Shown piece by piece: positions 40,574 to 50,130 of a stretch of DNA of 64,000 nt. Within the stretch, counting starts at the first letter, position 1; every line of letters starts with the position of its first letter. The stretch lies in assembly GCA_014651175.1 (NCBI GenBank), contig BMWJ01000011.1:62001-126000 (forward strand). Direction: 5' to 3'. The translations under genes and the position numbers were made by a program. Below the pieces are notes generated by a model. It worked only from the letters and a program-made list of their open reading frames with translations, did not search any database and was not told where the DNA came from. The stretch is from Streptomyces clavifer. Lineage in GTDB: Bacteria; Actinomycetota; Actinomycetes; Streptomycetales; Streptomycetaceae.

Positions 40574-43500
40574 TTGCGTAAACGATCAAAGAAGGCGTAC
40601 GCCGTCGTCGCCGCGGCAGCCGTCGTCCTGACGGCGGGCATGACCGGCCCGGCATCGTCGACGACCACCAGCCCGGACACGCCATCCCCTGTCGAGGCCG
40701 AGGACTTGGGGACAGCGGGCAGGACCGTGCACACCGTCACCTTGATCACCGGCGACCGGGTCGACGTGGACTCCCGTGGCCGGGTCGGCGGTATCGAGCG
40801 GGCGAAGGGCCGGGAGGACATGCCCTTCTTCACTCGGACCCAGAACGGCCACACCTATGCGGTGCCACGTGACGCCCGGCGGCTGATCGCCGACGGCACG
40901 CTGGACCAGCGGCTGTTCGACGTCACGGAACTCGCCGAACCGGAGGCCCGCAAGGCCAACCGGGCCGGGCTCAAGGTGATCGTGGGCTACCGGGGATCGG
41001 CGGCCAAGTCCGCCCGTGCCGGGGTTCGTTCCTCCGACGGCACCACTCTCCGCCGGACCCTGTCGGCCCTCGACGCCGATGCCGTCACCAGTGCCGCCGC
41101 CACCGACAGCAAGGGCTCGCTGTGGGACGCCCTGACCCGTGAGCAGAACGACGGTTCGGCGGCAACGACTTCCGGTATCGCGCAGATCTGGCTGGATGGC
41201 TCGCGGAAGGCGTCGCTCGACCGCAGCACCGCCCAGATCGGCGCCCCGGCGGCCTGGGCCCGCTCCTACGACGGATCCGGTGTCAAGATCGCCGTCGTGG
41301 ACACCGGGATCGACGCCACCCACCCGGACCTGACGGGCCGGGTCGTGGCGGAGCGGAACTTCAGCGGTTCCCCGGACGCCCGGGACCGCGTCGGACACGG
41401 CACGCACGTCGCCTCGGTCGCGGCAGGCGCGGGGTCCAAGGACGCCCGGTTCAAGGGAGTGGCACCCGGAGCCCAGTTGATCAACGCCAAGGTGCTGGAC
41501 GACCGGGGCGTCGGTGACGACTCCGGCATCCTCGCGGGGGTCGACTGGGCCGTCGCGCAGGGTGCCGACGTCATCAACATGAGTCTGGGCAGCCCCGATA
41601 CCCTCGGGATCGACCCACTGGAAGCGCAGGTCAACAAGCTCTCCGCCGAAAAGGGCGTCCTGTTCGCGATAGCCGCAGGCAACAGCGGGCCGGGGCGGGG
41701 CACCGTCGCGTCACCGGGCAGCGCCGACGCAGCCCTGACGGTCGGCGCCGTCGACGACGACGGCCTGATGGCCGACTTCTCCAGCGTGGGGCCCCGCACC
41801 GGGGACGGCGCCGTGAAACCCGACATCACTGCGCCGGGCGTGGAGATCACGGCGGCCGCTGCGACCGGCACCTCGGGGCAGAACCCTCCCGGATACGTGA
41901 GTCTGAGCGGCACGTCCATGGCGACCCCGCACGTCGCGGGTGCCGCGGCGATCCTCAAGCAGAAGAACCCCACCTGGACAGGTTCCCAGATCAAGGCTGT
42001 CCTGACCGGCTCGGCCAAGGACGGCTCCCACTCGGTGTTCCAGCAGGGCGCGGGACGGCTCACCGTCGACAAGGCGATCGACCAGACGCTCGTCTCCGAA
42101 CCGGGCTCGGTCGTCCTGGGAACCCAGGCGTGGCCCCATACCGACGACACACCCGTCACCAAGCAGGTGAGGTACCGGAACAACGGGACCGTCGACGTGA
42201 CGCTGGACCTGTCGCTGGCGGCGCCCACCAGCGGCGACGGACAACCCGCCCCGACCGGCTTCTTCACCCTGGGGGCGCAGCGGATCACGGTCCCGGCGGG
42301 CGGCGACACCGTCGTGGACCTGACGGCCGACACCCGGCTCGGCGGTACGGTCGACGGCTCGTACTCGACCACGGTCGTCGCATCCGGAGACGGCCAGACC
42401 GTGCGCACCGCTGCGGCGGTGGAGCGTGAGAGCGAGTCGTACGACGTCACCTTCAAGACCGTCGGACGGGACGGCGCAGCCAGCACTACCTGGCAGGCCG
42501 ACCTGAAGGGCTACCGCGGGTCCGCCGCTGGCCAGCGGTTCTTCCCGGACCTGTCGTCGGGCACCACCACGGTCCGGTTGCCGCGCGGTACCTACAGCCT
42601 CGCTGCCGACATGCTGGTCGACCCTGCGGCCCCGCGGAAGGGCGCCGACCTGATCAACAATCCGCAGCTCGCGGTGACCGGTCCCACCACCGTCACCCTC
42701 GATGCCCGGACCACCCGGCCCGTCTCCTTCGAGGTGCCGGACGCGTCCGCACGCCCCACGCGCGCCGGAATGATGTACACGCTGGACACACCCGAGACGT
42801 TCATCATCGAGGGGGGCGAGTTCAGCAGCTTCGACAACCTCCGCACCGCGTACCAGGGTTCCGCGATGGACGACGGCGCCCTCGCCCAGCAGTGGTCCGC
42901 GCACTGGGAGCGGGGTACCAGCGAGTACAACGTCCTCACCGGCGGCCCGGTCCGGGAACTGGCCACCGGCTACAGCAAGACCTACACGCTCAAGGACATG
43001 GCCCTGGTGAAGGCGAGGACCGGGTCGTCCGTACCCGGCCTCGACGGTGCCCTCGCGGCACACGGCATCCTGGACTACGGAGGGGGCGTCGAGGCCGCCT
43101 ACACGGTGCGGTCGACACCGGGAACGCGCAATGTGTATCTGTCCACGGCCGACGGGGCCGCATGGAACATCGTCGCGGGTGTCGTGGGCGAGACGGACCC
43201 GGAAGGATACTGGAGCTTCGACTCGGCCTACCAGTTCGACGAGCCGCGGCGGTTCGCGGCGGGGGAGACGTACACCGAGGACTTCAACGTCGGTGTCATG
43301 GGGCCGCGGATGAAAGCAGACGACGCACTCGTGCGCGACGGCGACGACATCTACGGCGCGTTGCCTCTGGTCAGTGACGGCTCGGGCCATTTCGGGGTCG
43401 CCCGGTACTCGGGTGCGAGCACCACCATCCACCGCAACGGTCGGCTGTACGCACAGAAGGACGCTGCCATCGACCAGGAACCCTTCACACTGCCGTCGGA

Positions 43501-43918
43501 AGCCGCTGCGTACACGGTGGCGACCACGATTCACCGGAACCCGACGTTCAACCGCACCGGGACCCGGATCGACGCCTCGTGGACCTTCAACTCGGCCCGC
43601 ACCGACAGCCCGACCAAGCTCCCGGTGTCCACGGTCCGTTTCCTTCCCCGGCTCGCGCTGGACTCCACCGTTCCGGCAGGCGGCAAGCAGACCGTCCCCG
43701 TCGAGGTGCAGGGTGCGGCGGCCGGCACCAACCTGAAGGACCTGCAGGTCCTGGTGTCGTACGACGACACGAAGTGGCTGCCCGCCCCGGTCAAGGCGGA
43801 CAGGATCACGGTACGCGCCCCGGAGAAGGGCAAGGCGATATCCCTGAAGGCCGTCGTCACCGACAACGACGGCAACCAGTCGACGGTGACGATCCACGAC
43901 GCCTTCTTCGGCAGGTGA
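40574..43918 (+). CDS. Secreted subtilisin-like serine protease (S8), 1114 aa
   Basis: Large extracellular protease. A TTG start at 40574 follows AGGGA; the signal peptide (RKRSKKAYAVVAAAAVVLTAGMTG) is clear. A propeptide of roughly 190 residues (TVTLITGDRVDVDSRGRV is typical of Streptomyces S8 proproteins) precedes the catalytic domain. The triad is Asp243 (VVDTGID), His275 (GHGTHVASVAAG) and Ser448 (SGTSMATPHVAGA), with the oxyanion Asn in AAGNSGPG. The remaining 600 residues are beta-rich with no recognised binding domain. It is monocistronic and followed by a perfect hairpin. Confidence 0.95.
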   Translation: MRKRSKKAYAVVAAAAVVLTAGMTGPASSTTTSPDTPSPVEAEDLGTAGRTVHTVTLITGDRVDVDSRGRVGGIERAKGREDMPFFTRTQNGHTYAVPRDARRLIADGTLDQRLFDVTELAEPEARKANRAGLKVIVGYRGSAAKSARAGVRSSDGTTLRRTLSALDADAVTSAAATDSKGSLWDALTREQNDGSAATTSGIAQIWLDGSRKASLDRSTAQIGAPAAWARSYDGSGVKIAVVDTGIDATHPDLTGRVVAERNFSGSPDARDRVGHGTHVASVAAGAGSKDARFKGVAPGAQLINAKVLDDRGVGDDSGILAGVDWAVAQGADVINMSLGSPDTLGIDPLEAQVNKLSAEKGVLFAIAAGNSGPGRGTVASPGSADAALTVGAVDDDGLMADFSSVGPRTGDGAVKPDITAPGVEITAAAATGTSGQNPPGYVSLSGTSMATPHVAGAAAILKQKNPTWTGSQIKAVLTGSAKDGSHSVFQQGAGRLTVDKAIDQTLVSEPGSVVLGTQAWPHTDDTPVTKQVRYRNNGTVDVTLDLSLAAPTSGDGQPAPTGFFTLGAQRITVPAGGDTVVDLTADTRLGGTVDGSYSTTVVASGDGQTVRTAAAVERESESYDVTFKTVGRDGAASTTWQADLKGYRGSAAGQRFFPDLSSGTTTVRLPRGTYSLAADMLVDPAAPRKGADLINNPQLAVTGPTTVTLDARTTRPVSFEVPDASARPTRAGMMYTLDTPETFIIEGGEFSSFDNLRTAYQGSAMDDGALAQQWSAHWERGTSEYNVLTGGPVRELATGYSKTYTLKDMALVKARTGSSVPGLDGALAAHGILDYGGGVEAAYTVRSTPGTRNVYLSTADGAAWNIVAGVVGETDPEGYWSFDSAYQFDEPRRFAAGETYTEDFNVGVMGPRMKADDALVRDGDDIYGALPLVSDGSGHFGVARYSGASTTIHRNGRLYAQKDAAIDQEPFTLPSEAAAYTVATTIHRNPTFNRTGTRIDASWTFNSARTDSPTKLPVSTVRFLPRLALDSTVPAGGKQTVPVEVQGAAAGTNLKDLQVLVSYDDTKWLPAPVKADRITVRAPEKGKAISLKAVVTDNDGNQSTVTIHDAFFGR

Positions 43919-44225
43919 GGCGCTCGGAATCGGAACCGACGGGGGCGCACGAGTGCGGGCGACCGCGGCCTGCGGGACACGGTCCCGGGTGAGTCGAGGG
44001 CAGTGGCCCGCCGGAACGGAGGTTCCGGCGGGCCACTGCCCTCCCGCGCGGGCCCACCGTGAAGCCCGTCGACGCTGCCGGGTGTCAGGACGCGGGGCCC
44101 TCCCCGTGTCCATCGGCCGGCTGCGTACCCGGGCCCGGCGCGGCCGAAGGCGGCCCGGGTGACACCGCTCGCGCACGGGCCCTCCGCGCCTGGTGATCGG
44201 GTGTTCGCGGGCCTTCCGCCACGGC
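43919..44225. other. Intergenic region with terminator
   Basis: About 300 bp between the protease stop and the convergent lipoprotein stop. It contains the hairpin at 43996-44043 and no supported gene. Confidence 0.5.
43996..44043. terminator. 22-bp perfect hairpin terminator
   Basis: The arms 43996-44017 and 44022-44043 are perfect reverse complements closed by a GGAG loop. There is no U-tract, which is common for actinobacterial terminators. It serves the protease gene and probably the convergent lipoprotein operon. Confidence 0.8.
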
Positions 44226-44894
44226 TCAGCGTGCGGGGACCGGGACCGCGCGAACGGGGCACTCTGCTGGGGCAAGGCGGCCTTCCTGCCCGACCAGGCT
44301 CACGGACACGGCCCCCTGCGCATGCGCCGCGTACGCGGCCGTGCAGACGATCTGGTCGCGGGCGGCGGCGGTCAGCCGTGCCACCCGCAGGTCCAGCCCG
44401 ACCTCGACGGTGCGGTCACCCCTCACCATCCGGTCCGCGTCCTCCGCCACGCGGGGCAGTGAGGGAGCGTTGCGGAACCCGGCCCGTCGTTCGGCCTTGT
44501 CCGGCCCGGCGAGCAGGGCCCTCACGGCGGCGAGCGGCGAGAGGTTCTCGCTCATCCCCCCACTCGACGAGGGCGAACCGCCGCCAAGGCCGTCACGCCC
44601 GTCCGGCTCGTCCGCGAGGACCGAGGGATCACCCGGCCCGGCTGAGCCCTCGAGGGAACCACCCCGCCACGGTGTATCGACGGTCCGTGGAACGGGCCGC
44701 AGTTCGTCGTCGGGGGAGAGGAAGAACAACAACACACGGCCCTCGCGCGGGGGAAGCAGATCGGCCACAGCCGGCTTGCCGGCCTCGATCACGTCCGTCT
44801 CCTGAATACCGCAGCCCACGAGCGGCCCGCCGACGAGCACCAGCACCGCGGCGAGCCGGACCGCCCGGCGCGCCCGGAACACCCACTCGCTCAC
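44226..44894 (-). CDS. Lipoprotein of a two-component operon
   Basis: Predicted surface lipoprotein that may tune the adjacent sensor kinase. GTG 44894 follows GGAAGGAG and gives the signal peptide RRAVRLAAVLVLVGGPLVGCG with an LVGC lipobox. The mature protein (about 195 aa) starts GIQETDVIEAGKPAV, a sequence I associate with lipoproteins encoded next to CseBC/AfsQ-type systems. It includes strand VLLFFLSPDDEL and a low-complexity Gly/Ser linker (about residues 100-115). The start overlaps the kinase stop by 4 nt (GTGA), so it is the third gene of the operon. Confidence 0.82.
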   Translation of the reverse strand: MSEWVFRARRAVRLAAVLVLVGGPLVGCGIQETDVIEAGKPAVADLLPPREGRVLLFFLSPDDELRPVPRTVDTPWRGGSLEGSAGPGDPSVLADEPDGRDGLGGGSPSSSGGMSENLSPLAAVRALLAGPDKAERRAGFRNAPSLPRVAEDADRMVRGDRTVEVGLDLRVARLTAAARDQIVCTAAYAAHAQGAVSVSLVGQEGRLAPAECPVRAVPVPAR

Positions 44895-46417
44895 GCGGTG
44901 GTCTCCTTCCGGGCGCGGCCGGCCGCCGGCCTCCTGCCACTCTGCGCAGACAGGGGGCCGCCCGGCGCGCCGCACCCGGACGCGGGCCCGTCGAAGGGCA
45001 GCTCCACAGTGAACAGCGCGCCACCGCCGGGTGCGTTCTCCGCGCTGATCGTGCCGCCGTGCAGCTGGATGTTCTCCACGGTGATCGCGAGCCCCAGGCC
45101 ACTGCCGGAGGAGCGGGTACGTGCGGCATCCGCCTTGTAGAAACGGTCGAAGATGTGCGGCAGCGCGTCCGGGGCGATCCCGGGGCCGCTGTCGTGGACC
45201 TCGGTGATCAACACGTCGCCGCGCACCGACAGCCGCACAGTAACCGGTTCGGCGCCGTGGCGAAGGGCGTTGCCGACCAGGTTGGCCACGATGACGTCGA
45301 ACCGGCGAGGGTCGAGGCGGATACGGAAACCGTCAGGCAGCTCGGCACGGACCCGGCCGAGCCATTGCCTGCCGGACAGGGTGCTGCGCACGGCCTCGGC
45401 CGCATCCACCTCGTCGGCGTTGAGCTCCGCCGCGCGGGCGTCGAAGCGGGAGATCTCCATCAGATCCTCCACGAGGACGGCCAGTTTGCCGGTCTCGGCG
45501 CTGATCAGGCGCACCGCCCGAGCGGTGTCCGGGGCGAGCGTCCCGGCGTCCTCGTCCACCACGTCCGTGACGGCGAGCATACCGGCGAGCGGGGTGCGCA
45601 ACTCGTGCGAGACGTCCGAGGCGAAGCGCCGGGCCCGCGCCCCCGCCTCCCGCAACTCCTCGACGGAGCGTTCGAGGCGGGCTGCCGACTCGTTGAACGT
45701 CCTGGCCAGGTCGGCCATCTCGTCCCGGCCATGTACCGGGATGCGCGTGTCGAGCTGCCCACCGCCCATGGAGCGCGCGGCCCGCCGAAGCTCACGGACG
45801 GGGCGCAACACGCTGCGCGACGCGAGCAGTGCGGGCACCAGGGCCACGGCCAGCCCCGGCAGTGCGCCGTCGCGGGCAGCGGTCACCAGGGCGTTGATGT
45901 CCACCTCCTCGTTCGTCATGGGCATCACAGCGAAGAGGACCAGTCCGCTCGGCACCGCGTCGCCACCCGCGACCACCCGGGTCATCACCGGCATCCCGAT
46001 CGTCAGATACGCGCTCCCGTCCTTGACGACCCGCTCGAAGCTGCCGTGCGGCGACGTGAGCGTGGTGCGGCGCAGCTCCTGGGTCAGGACGCCGGAGACG
46101 GGACGGTCACCCGAGGAGGCGCGCAACGAGCCGTACTCGGCGAAGACGATCCATGGGTGGGGTTTGGCGCGCGCCGCGATGTCGTAGAGGTACCACCGCA
46201 GCGAATCCGGGTCCAGGGGCAGGCTGGGCACGAACTGCTCGACCTCCTCGCGGAAGGAGGCGACGGCCGTGTCCTGCGCACGCACGAGGACCGCACTCCG
46301 TGCCTCCCGATAGGTCAACGCAGCCGTCGTGACGGCGCTGACCGCGGCCACCAGCAGGAACGCGATCACCAGCCGGGTGCGCAGCCCGAACGCGGCTGTC
46401 GCTCCAGGCATCCTCAC
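44891..46417 (-). CDS. Sensor histidine kinase, two-component system
   Basis: Membrane sensor kinase, 508 aa. TM1 (LRTRLVIAFLLVAAVSAVTT) and TM2 (ALPGLAVALVPALLAS, about residue 180) flank an extracytoplasmic sensor of roughly 150 residues. After these come a HAMP domain (RSVLRPVRELRRAARSMGGG), a phosphoacceptor domain (DVSHELRTPLAGML) and an ATPase domain (NLVGNALRHGAEPV, DSGPGIAPDAL, GSGLGLAI). GTG 46417 overlaps the regulator stop, and its own stop overlaps the lipoprotein start, each by 4 nt. The layout is that of AfsQ2/CseC-type kinases, which sense envelope or nutrient stress; the signal is unknown. Confidence 0.95.
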   Translation of the reverse strand: MRMPGATAAFGLRTRLVIAFLLVAAVSAVTTAALTYREARSAVLVRAQDTAVASFREEVEQFVPSLPLDPDSLRWYLYDIAARAKPHPWIVFAEYGSLRASSGDRPVSGVLTQELRRTTLTSPHGSFERVVKDGSAYLTIGMPVMTRVVAGGDAVPSGLVLFAVMPMTNEEVDINALVTAARDGALPGLAVALVPALLASRSVLRPVRELRRAARSMGGGQLDTRIPVHGRDEMADLARTFNESAARLERSVEELREAGARARRFASDVSHELRTPLAGMLAVTDVVDEDAGTLAPDTARAVRLISAETGKLAVLVEDLMEISRFDARAAELNADEVDAAEAVRSTLSGRQWLGRVRAELPDGFRIRLDPRRFDVIVANLVGNALRHGAEPVTVRLSVRGDVLITEVHDSGPGIAPDALPHIFDRFYKADAARTRSSGSGLGLAITVENIQLHGGTISAENAPGGGALFTVELPFDGPASGCGAPGGPLSAQSGRRPAAGRARKETTA

Positions 46418-47097
46418 AGCGGACCGAAGCGGTAGCCGAAGCCCCGCAGGGTCTGAATGTACCGAGGACCGGAGGACGGATCCTCGATCTTGGTGCGCAG
46501 CCGGCGTACACAGGCGTCCACCAGACGGACGTCACTGTGGTAGCTGTGCCCCCAGACCTCTTCCAGGAGCCGCTGGCGGCTGAAGACCTGTTCGGGTACC
46601 GCGGAAAGGTACAGCAACAGCTTCAACTCGGAGGGCGCGAGGGCGATGTGCTCGCCCGACGTGAAGACGGTGTGTCCGGCGCGGTCGATGTCGAGTTCAC
46701 CGTGGCGCTCAACGGCGGGTCTCGCGTCGACCGGGGATTCGATGCGGCGCAGCACCGCACGTATACGGGCCTCGATGACCTCGGTCCGGGCGGGTTTGAC
46801 GATGTAGTCGTCCGCACCCGCGTCGAGGCCGACGACGATGTCCGAACCGTCGCCGCGTGCGGTCAGCATGATGATCGGCAGCTGGCTGGTCTCGCGTACC
46901 CGGCAGCACACCTGGACACCGCTCATGGCGGGCAGCATCAGGTCGAGAAGCAGGAGATCGGGGCGAAAGGCGCCCAGTGCCTCCAGACCGGCCTCGCCGG
47001 TCTCAGCGGCGAGGACCTCGTGCCCGCGTCGGAGCAACCCGATCTCGACACCCTCGCGTACCGAGGGGTCGTCTTCGACGAGAAGGACGCGTGGCAT
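46414..47097 (-). CDS. OmpR/PhoB-family response regulator (AfsQ1-like)
   Basis: First gene of the minus-strand two-component operon, 227 aa. The receiver has acidic pocket VEDD, phosphoacceptor in LLLLDLMLPAMSG, Thr in MLTARGD and Lys in DYIVKPAR. The C-terminal winged helix shows LAPSELKLLLYL, SRQRLLEEVWGHSYHSD and the recognition helix VRLVDACVRRLRTKIED, ending RGFGYRFGPL. VDACVxRLRxKxED is close to AfsQ1 of S. coelicolor as I recall it, but sigQ is not next to it here, so I give no symbol. Start 47097. The promoter lies in the long region upstream. Confidence 0.93.
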   Translation of the reverse strand: MPRVLLVEDDPSVREGVEIGLLRRGHEVLAAETGEAGLEALGAFRPDLLLLDLMLPAMSGVQVCCRVRETSQLPIIMLTARGDGSDIVVGLDAGADDYIVKPARTEVIEARIRAVLRRIESPVDARPAVERHGELDIDRAGHTVFTSGEHIALAPSELKLLLYLSAVPEQVFSRQRLLEEVWGHSYHSDVRLVDACVRRLRTKIEDPSSGPRYIQTLRGFGYRFGPL

Positions 47098-48585
47098 GGC
47101 AGGGCTCCGGGGGCGTGGGGGAGGGGGAGTCGTAAGGGTCCGGCGACTGATCGGCGAGGGCCGGACCGGGGATCGGACGACGGCGTCCGTGGCCGTGATC
47201 CGCCCGCGTCCCCGGTCAGCGCGCGGCCCGCCTCAGAGGTGCCGGTGCGGCCGCCGGCGCGGGCAGTCGGCGACACGGCGCAGCAGTGCGTGCGGTTCGG
47301 GCGGCCACGGAATTCGAACCGACCGCACCAGCACGGCGGCGACTCCCTCCGGCGCCCCGCCCCGTGGCGCCCCGGCTCGGGAGCACGGGCCCGGCGGAGA
47401 GCATGAGGTGACGACGGGTCATGGGCGTACTCCAGGAGGTGCGACAGCGGTGACTCCTCATACTCCCAGGCGGGCGCGAGGTGGTGACGAACTCCTGCGC
47501 GGTGAGCAGTGAGACATTGGCCTCCGAATCGCCGATCACGGTTCCAGCGCGCAGCTTCTCTGTCACAGCACGTGCGCGGTCTCGGGAGGGCTGCCGCGTA
47601 CGTGCTGTTCCGCATCGCGAAGCGGCGACGGGTGAGGCCTCGCAGGGTTTCCGCGTGTCGTCGCGGCCTCGGCGAGCGAACGCACATGAGATGAGCTGGA
47701 GAGGGCCGTCCCGGAGGAGGCGGCGGACCACCGGGTGCAGTGACCCTCGCGGATATCGGGGACGCCCTCGCACACGTCGACCAGGAAGTGACGCCACCCC
47801 CTGCGGATGACCACCGGCTGTCGACCCTCCAGGGGAGGCGGGGGTCGTGCCGCGTGAGCGCAGCCCTACTGCGGGGGCAACGACGGGCCGGTCGGGGCGC
47901 TGCTCTGGACTGCTCGCCTGCCCCCTGCCGGCCCGGGGGGCCGCCGTCGGAGAGGTCGATGAGCCCGAACGGTGGAAGGAGCTCGAGCTCGCCGAGTACC
48001 CTCGCCTGACCCGCGCCACCGCCGACCTGCGCGATCACGACGACCGCGATCAGTTCACCGCCGGCCTCGACCTGCTCCTGGACGGCCTGAGTGCGACCGC
48101 AAATCCGCAACCGCCGACGTGATGACGAGGCTGAGCGCCGGGCGACTACCGCGAGCCGGGTCCATCGGCCGGCAGCTCCCGGTCCGCGGTCCTGGCTCTG
48201 TCCAGCCAGGGTCCTGGTGTCGTGCCCTGCCCGGCCCCGTACGGCGACCGGTGCCGCGATCCTGGATCTTCTCAGCCCTCGCGAGGGCTGAGAACCAACA
48301 GCTTATGGGCGGCGCGCCCTAGAGCCCGCTCCCTGATCGGCGTGTTCCGAACGACCCACGAGCTGCCCGTCGACCGCAGCCGGCAGACGCGGAGTCAGGA
48401 TTGCGAGACATACTCCTCGTTGCTCTCTGGTGGCGAACGGTCTCCCCGTGTAGCGTCACCGTCAGATGTCGTGGTCCGCACAACCTGCCCGCGCTTCCGC
48501 GCGGGCACTTCTCTGCGTGGTGCGGACCAAGCCATCTCCGAGGCCGCGAGGTGCGGACCCGGATACCAACGCGAGAGGCACGAGC
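47098..48585. other. Long stretch without an intact gene
   Basis: About 1.5 kb upstream of both the two-component operon (-) and the cold-shock gene (+). Apart from a TetR-like fragment at 47946-48122, reading frames are arginine/proline-rich and lack start sites. A minus-strand MTRRHLMLSAG at about 47400-47430 resembles a twin-arginine signal start but leads nowhere. Probably decayed DNA. Confidence 0.5.
47946..48122 (+). pseudogene. TetR-family C-terminal fragment
   Basis: Residues VDEPERWKELELAEYPRLTR and the following HDDRDQFTAGLDLLLDGL match the last helices of TetR-type repressors (ligand-domain C-terminus ending FxxGLxLLLDGL). No helix-turn-helix is found in any frame upstream, so only the 3' end seems to survive. 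Confidence 0.45.
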
Positions 48586-48789
48586 ATGGCCAGCGGAACC
48601 GTCAAGTGGTTCAACGCCGAAAAGGGTTTCGGTTTCATTCAGCAGGACGGCGGCGGGCCGGACGTCTTCGCGCACTACTCCAACATCAATGCCAATGGCT
48701 TCCGGGAGCTGCAGGAAGGCCAGACGGTCACCTTCGACATCACCCAGGGCCAGAAGGGCCCTCAGGCGGAGAACATCACCGCCTCCTGA
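48586..48789 (+). CDS. Cold-shock protein (CspA family)
   Basis: Single-domain RNA/ssDNA-binding protein of 67 aa acting as RNA chaperone. The start at 48586 follows GAGAGG; the long open frame upstream is not coding. RNP1 (KGFGFIQQ) and RNP2 (DVFAHYS, the family form VFVHFS) are present, as is the N-terminal [11 protein letters not shown]. The C-terminal [10 protein letters not shown] is typical of actinobacterial Csp proteins. A 13-bp hairpin follows directly. Long leader regions of csp genes often regulate translation, but I saw no definite structure here. Confidence 0.96.
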   Translation: MASGTVKWFNAEKGFGFIQQDGGGPDVFAHYSNINANGFRELQEGQTVTFDITQGQKGPQAENITAS

Positions 48790-48804
48790 TCGCGGAGCGA
48801 GACC

Positions 48805-48840
48805 GCCCAGGCCTGCGCAGCTCGCTCCGCAGGCCTGGGC
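48805..48840 (+). terminator. Hairpin terminator after the cold-shock gene
   Basis: A 13-bp perfect stem (GCCCAGGCCTGCG at 48805-48817 with CGCAGGCCTGGGC at 48828-48840) closed by a 10-nt loop, 16 nt after the stop codon. Confidence 0.75.
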
Positions 48841-49080
48841 AGGGTCGGCAGTGCACTGCCTGATCAGCGACGCCCGAGGAACCGGAGATCCTTTCCTGTG
48901 GCATGAGGGCGCTGGTCGTGACCCCAGACATCCTCCTGGCCCGGCCCGCCCGATCCGCAGCCTGTCGGCAGCCGGAGGCGCGTCCCAGCCCCACCCTGAC
49001 GAGCGGTACCGCCCGGCGCCACGCGCCACCGGTCCCCGTCGACTTCTGCTCCTCGCTCCCGTCGGTGCCACACTGGTGAA

Positions 49081-49353
49081 GTGACGGACACCGAACGGCA
49101 GACGGACCGGCACCTGGAACAGGTCATCCTGGAGCTGTTGGAGCGTCGTGCCCCCACTGCGACGATCTGCCCTTCCGACGCGGCACGGGCGGCGTACGAA
49201 GGGGACGATGACGGTTGGCGCGCACTCATGGAGCCGGCCCGCCGTGCGGCCCGGAGGCTGGTCACGGCAGGCGAGGTGGAGATCACTCAGGGGGGAAACC
49301 CCGTCGACCCGGCAAAGGCCCGCGGCCCCATCCGCATCCGTCGCGCCCGCTGA
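49081..49353 (+). CDS. DUF3253 winged-helix-like protein
   Basis: Small protein (90 aa) matching DUF3253: LEQVILELLERRAPTATICP with the conserved TICPSDAARA, then DGWRALMEPARRAARRLVTAG and EITQGGNPVDPAKARGPIR. The fold is expected to be a winged helix; the role is unknown. The GTG start at 49081 lacks a strong ribosome site, and a preceding segment may be transcribed leaderless. Confidence 0.8.
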   Translation: MTDTERQTDRHLEQVILELLERRAPTATICPSDAARAAYEGDDDGWRALMEPARRAARRLVTAGEVEITQGGNPVDPAKARGPIRIRRAR

Positions 49354-49471
49354 CACCCCTCGGTCCGGCGCCGTCCGCACTGCCCCAGGCCCGCCTGCTC
49401 GCCCCTTTCTGCGCCCAGGTCCACCGCTCACACGGGCATTCCGCGTGCGGGCACCGCGCGGCTTGGTGGGG

Positions 49472-49846
49472 TCACCTGCCGTACATGAAGGAACGGGCAG
49501 GCACGAAGATCTCGTGACCGGTCGGGAAACGCACGCGCACTCCGGACTCAGTCCACGTGGCGGACCGGATCCCCTTGGCTCCCAGGACGGCGTCGAGGTC
49601 CACCCAATGTCCGTAGGACAGGCTGGAATCCCTGCCGACGACCAGCCTGTACGTGTTCCGTCCGGACAGGGTGTGCTTGTGCACCAGCCCGAGGAAGTGC
49701 GGTGACTGGTCGTCGTAGGCCACCGATGAGGGGGCGCTGCTGCGGTAGGTCACCTCTGTGCGCGGCCACCACAGCGCCGTCACGAATGCGGTGGTCAGCA
49801 CGACACCGCCCAGGCAGCCCAACAGCGTCCAGCCGACTGCGGCCAT
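49472..49846 (-). CDS. Hypothetical membrane-anchored protein
   Basis: A 124-aa protein of unknown function with one N-terminal helix (VGWTLLGCLGGVVLTTAFVTALW), then an extracytoplasmic domain with RNTYRLVVGRDSSLSYGHWV and RFPTGHEIFVPARSF. Start 49846 has only a weak ribosome site. The frame is open further upstream (to 50245), so about 30 extra cytoplasmic residues are possible. Confidence 0.6.
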   Translation of the reverse strand: MAAVGWTLLGCLGGVVLTTAFVTALWWPRTEVTYRSSAPSSVAYDDQSPHFLGLVHKHTLSGRNTYRLVVGRDSSLSYGHWVDLDAVLGAKGIRSATWTESGVRVRFPTGHEIFVPARSFMYGR

Positions 49847-50130
49847 CCGGCGGGGGCGTGGAGCATGGTCGGGTTGCTGCGGGGCGGATGCGGCGATGAT
49901 GTTCCTCCAGGCGTTGCTCCGTACCTGCGTGGCCGGAGAGGGTACTGCGAGGAGGACGCAGAATCGGACCGTTTGGTTGTGACGCCCGGTGGCTGTTGAG
50001 GAAGGCCGCCGCCTCCCGGCCGGTGAGTGGGGGATGGCCACGCTGCTCCCGCCCGCAGCGTGGCGCCCTACGCATCTGCCTTCGCCCAGCGGGGGTCTAT
50101 GCTTTCTGACCTGTTCGGGGAGGAAGTCAT

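Noticed and set aside
47397-47433. Minus-strand MTRRHLMLSAG as a twin-arginine signal peptide
   Set aside because: The following sequence is not hydrophobic enough and no gene continues from it.
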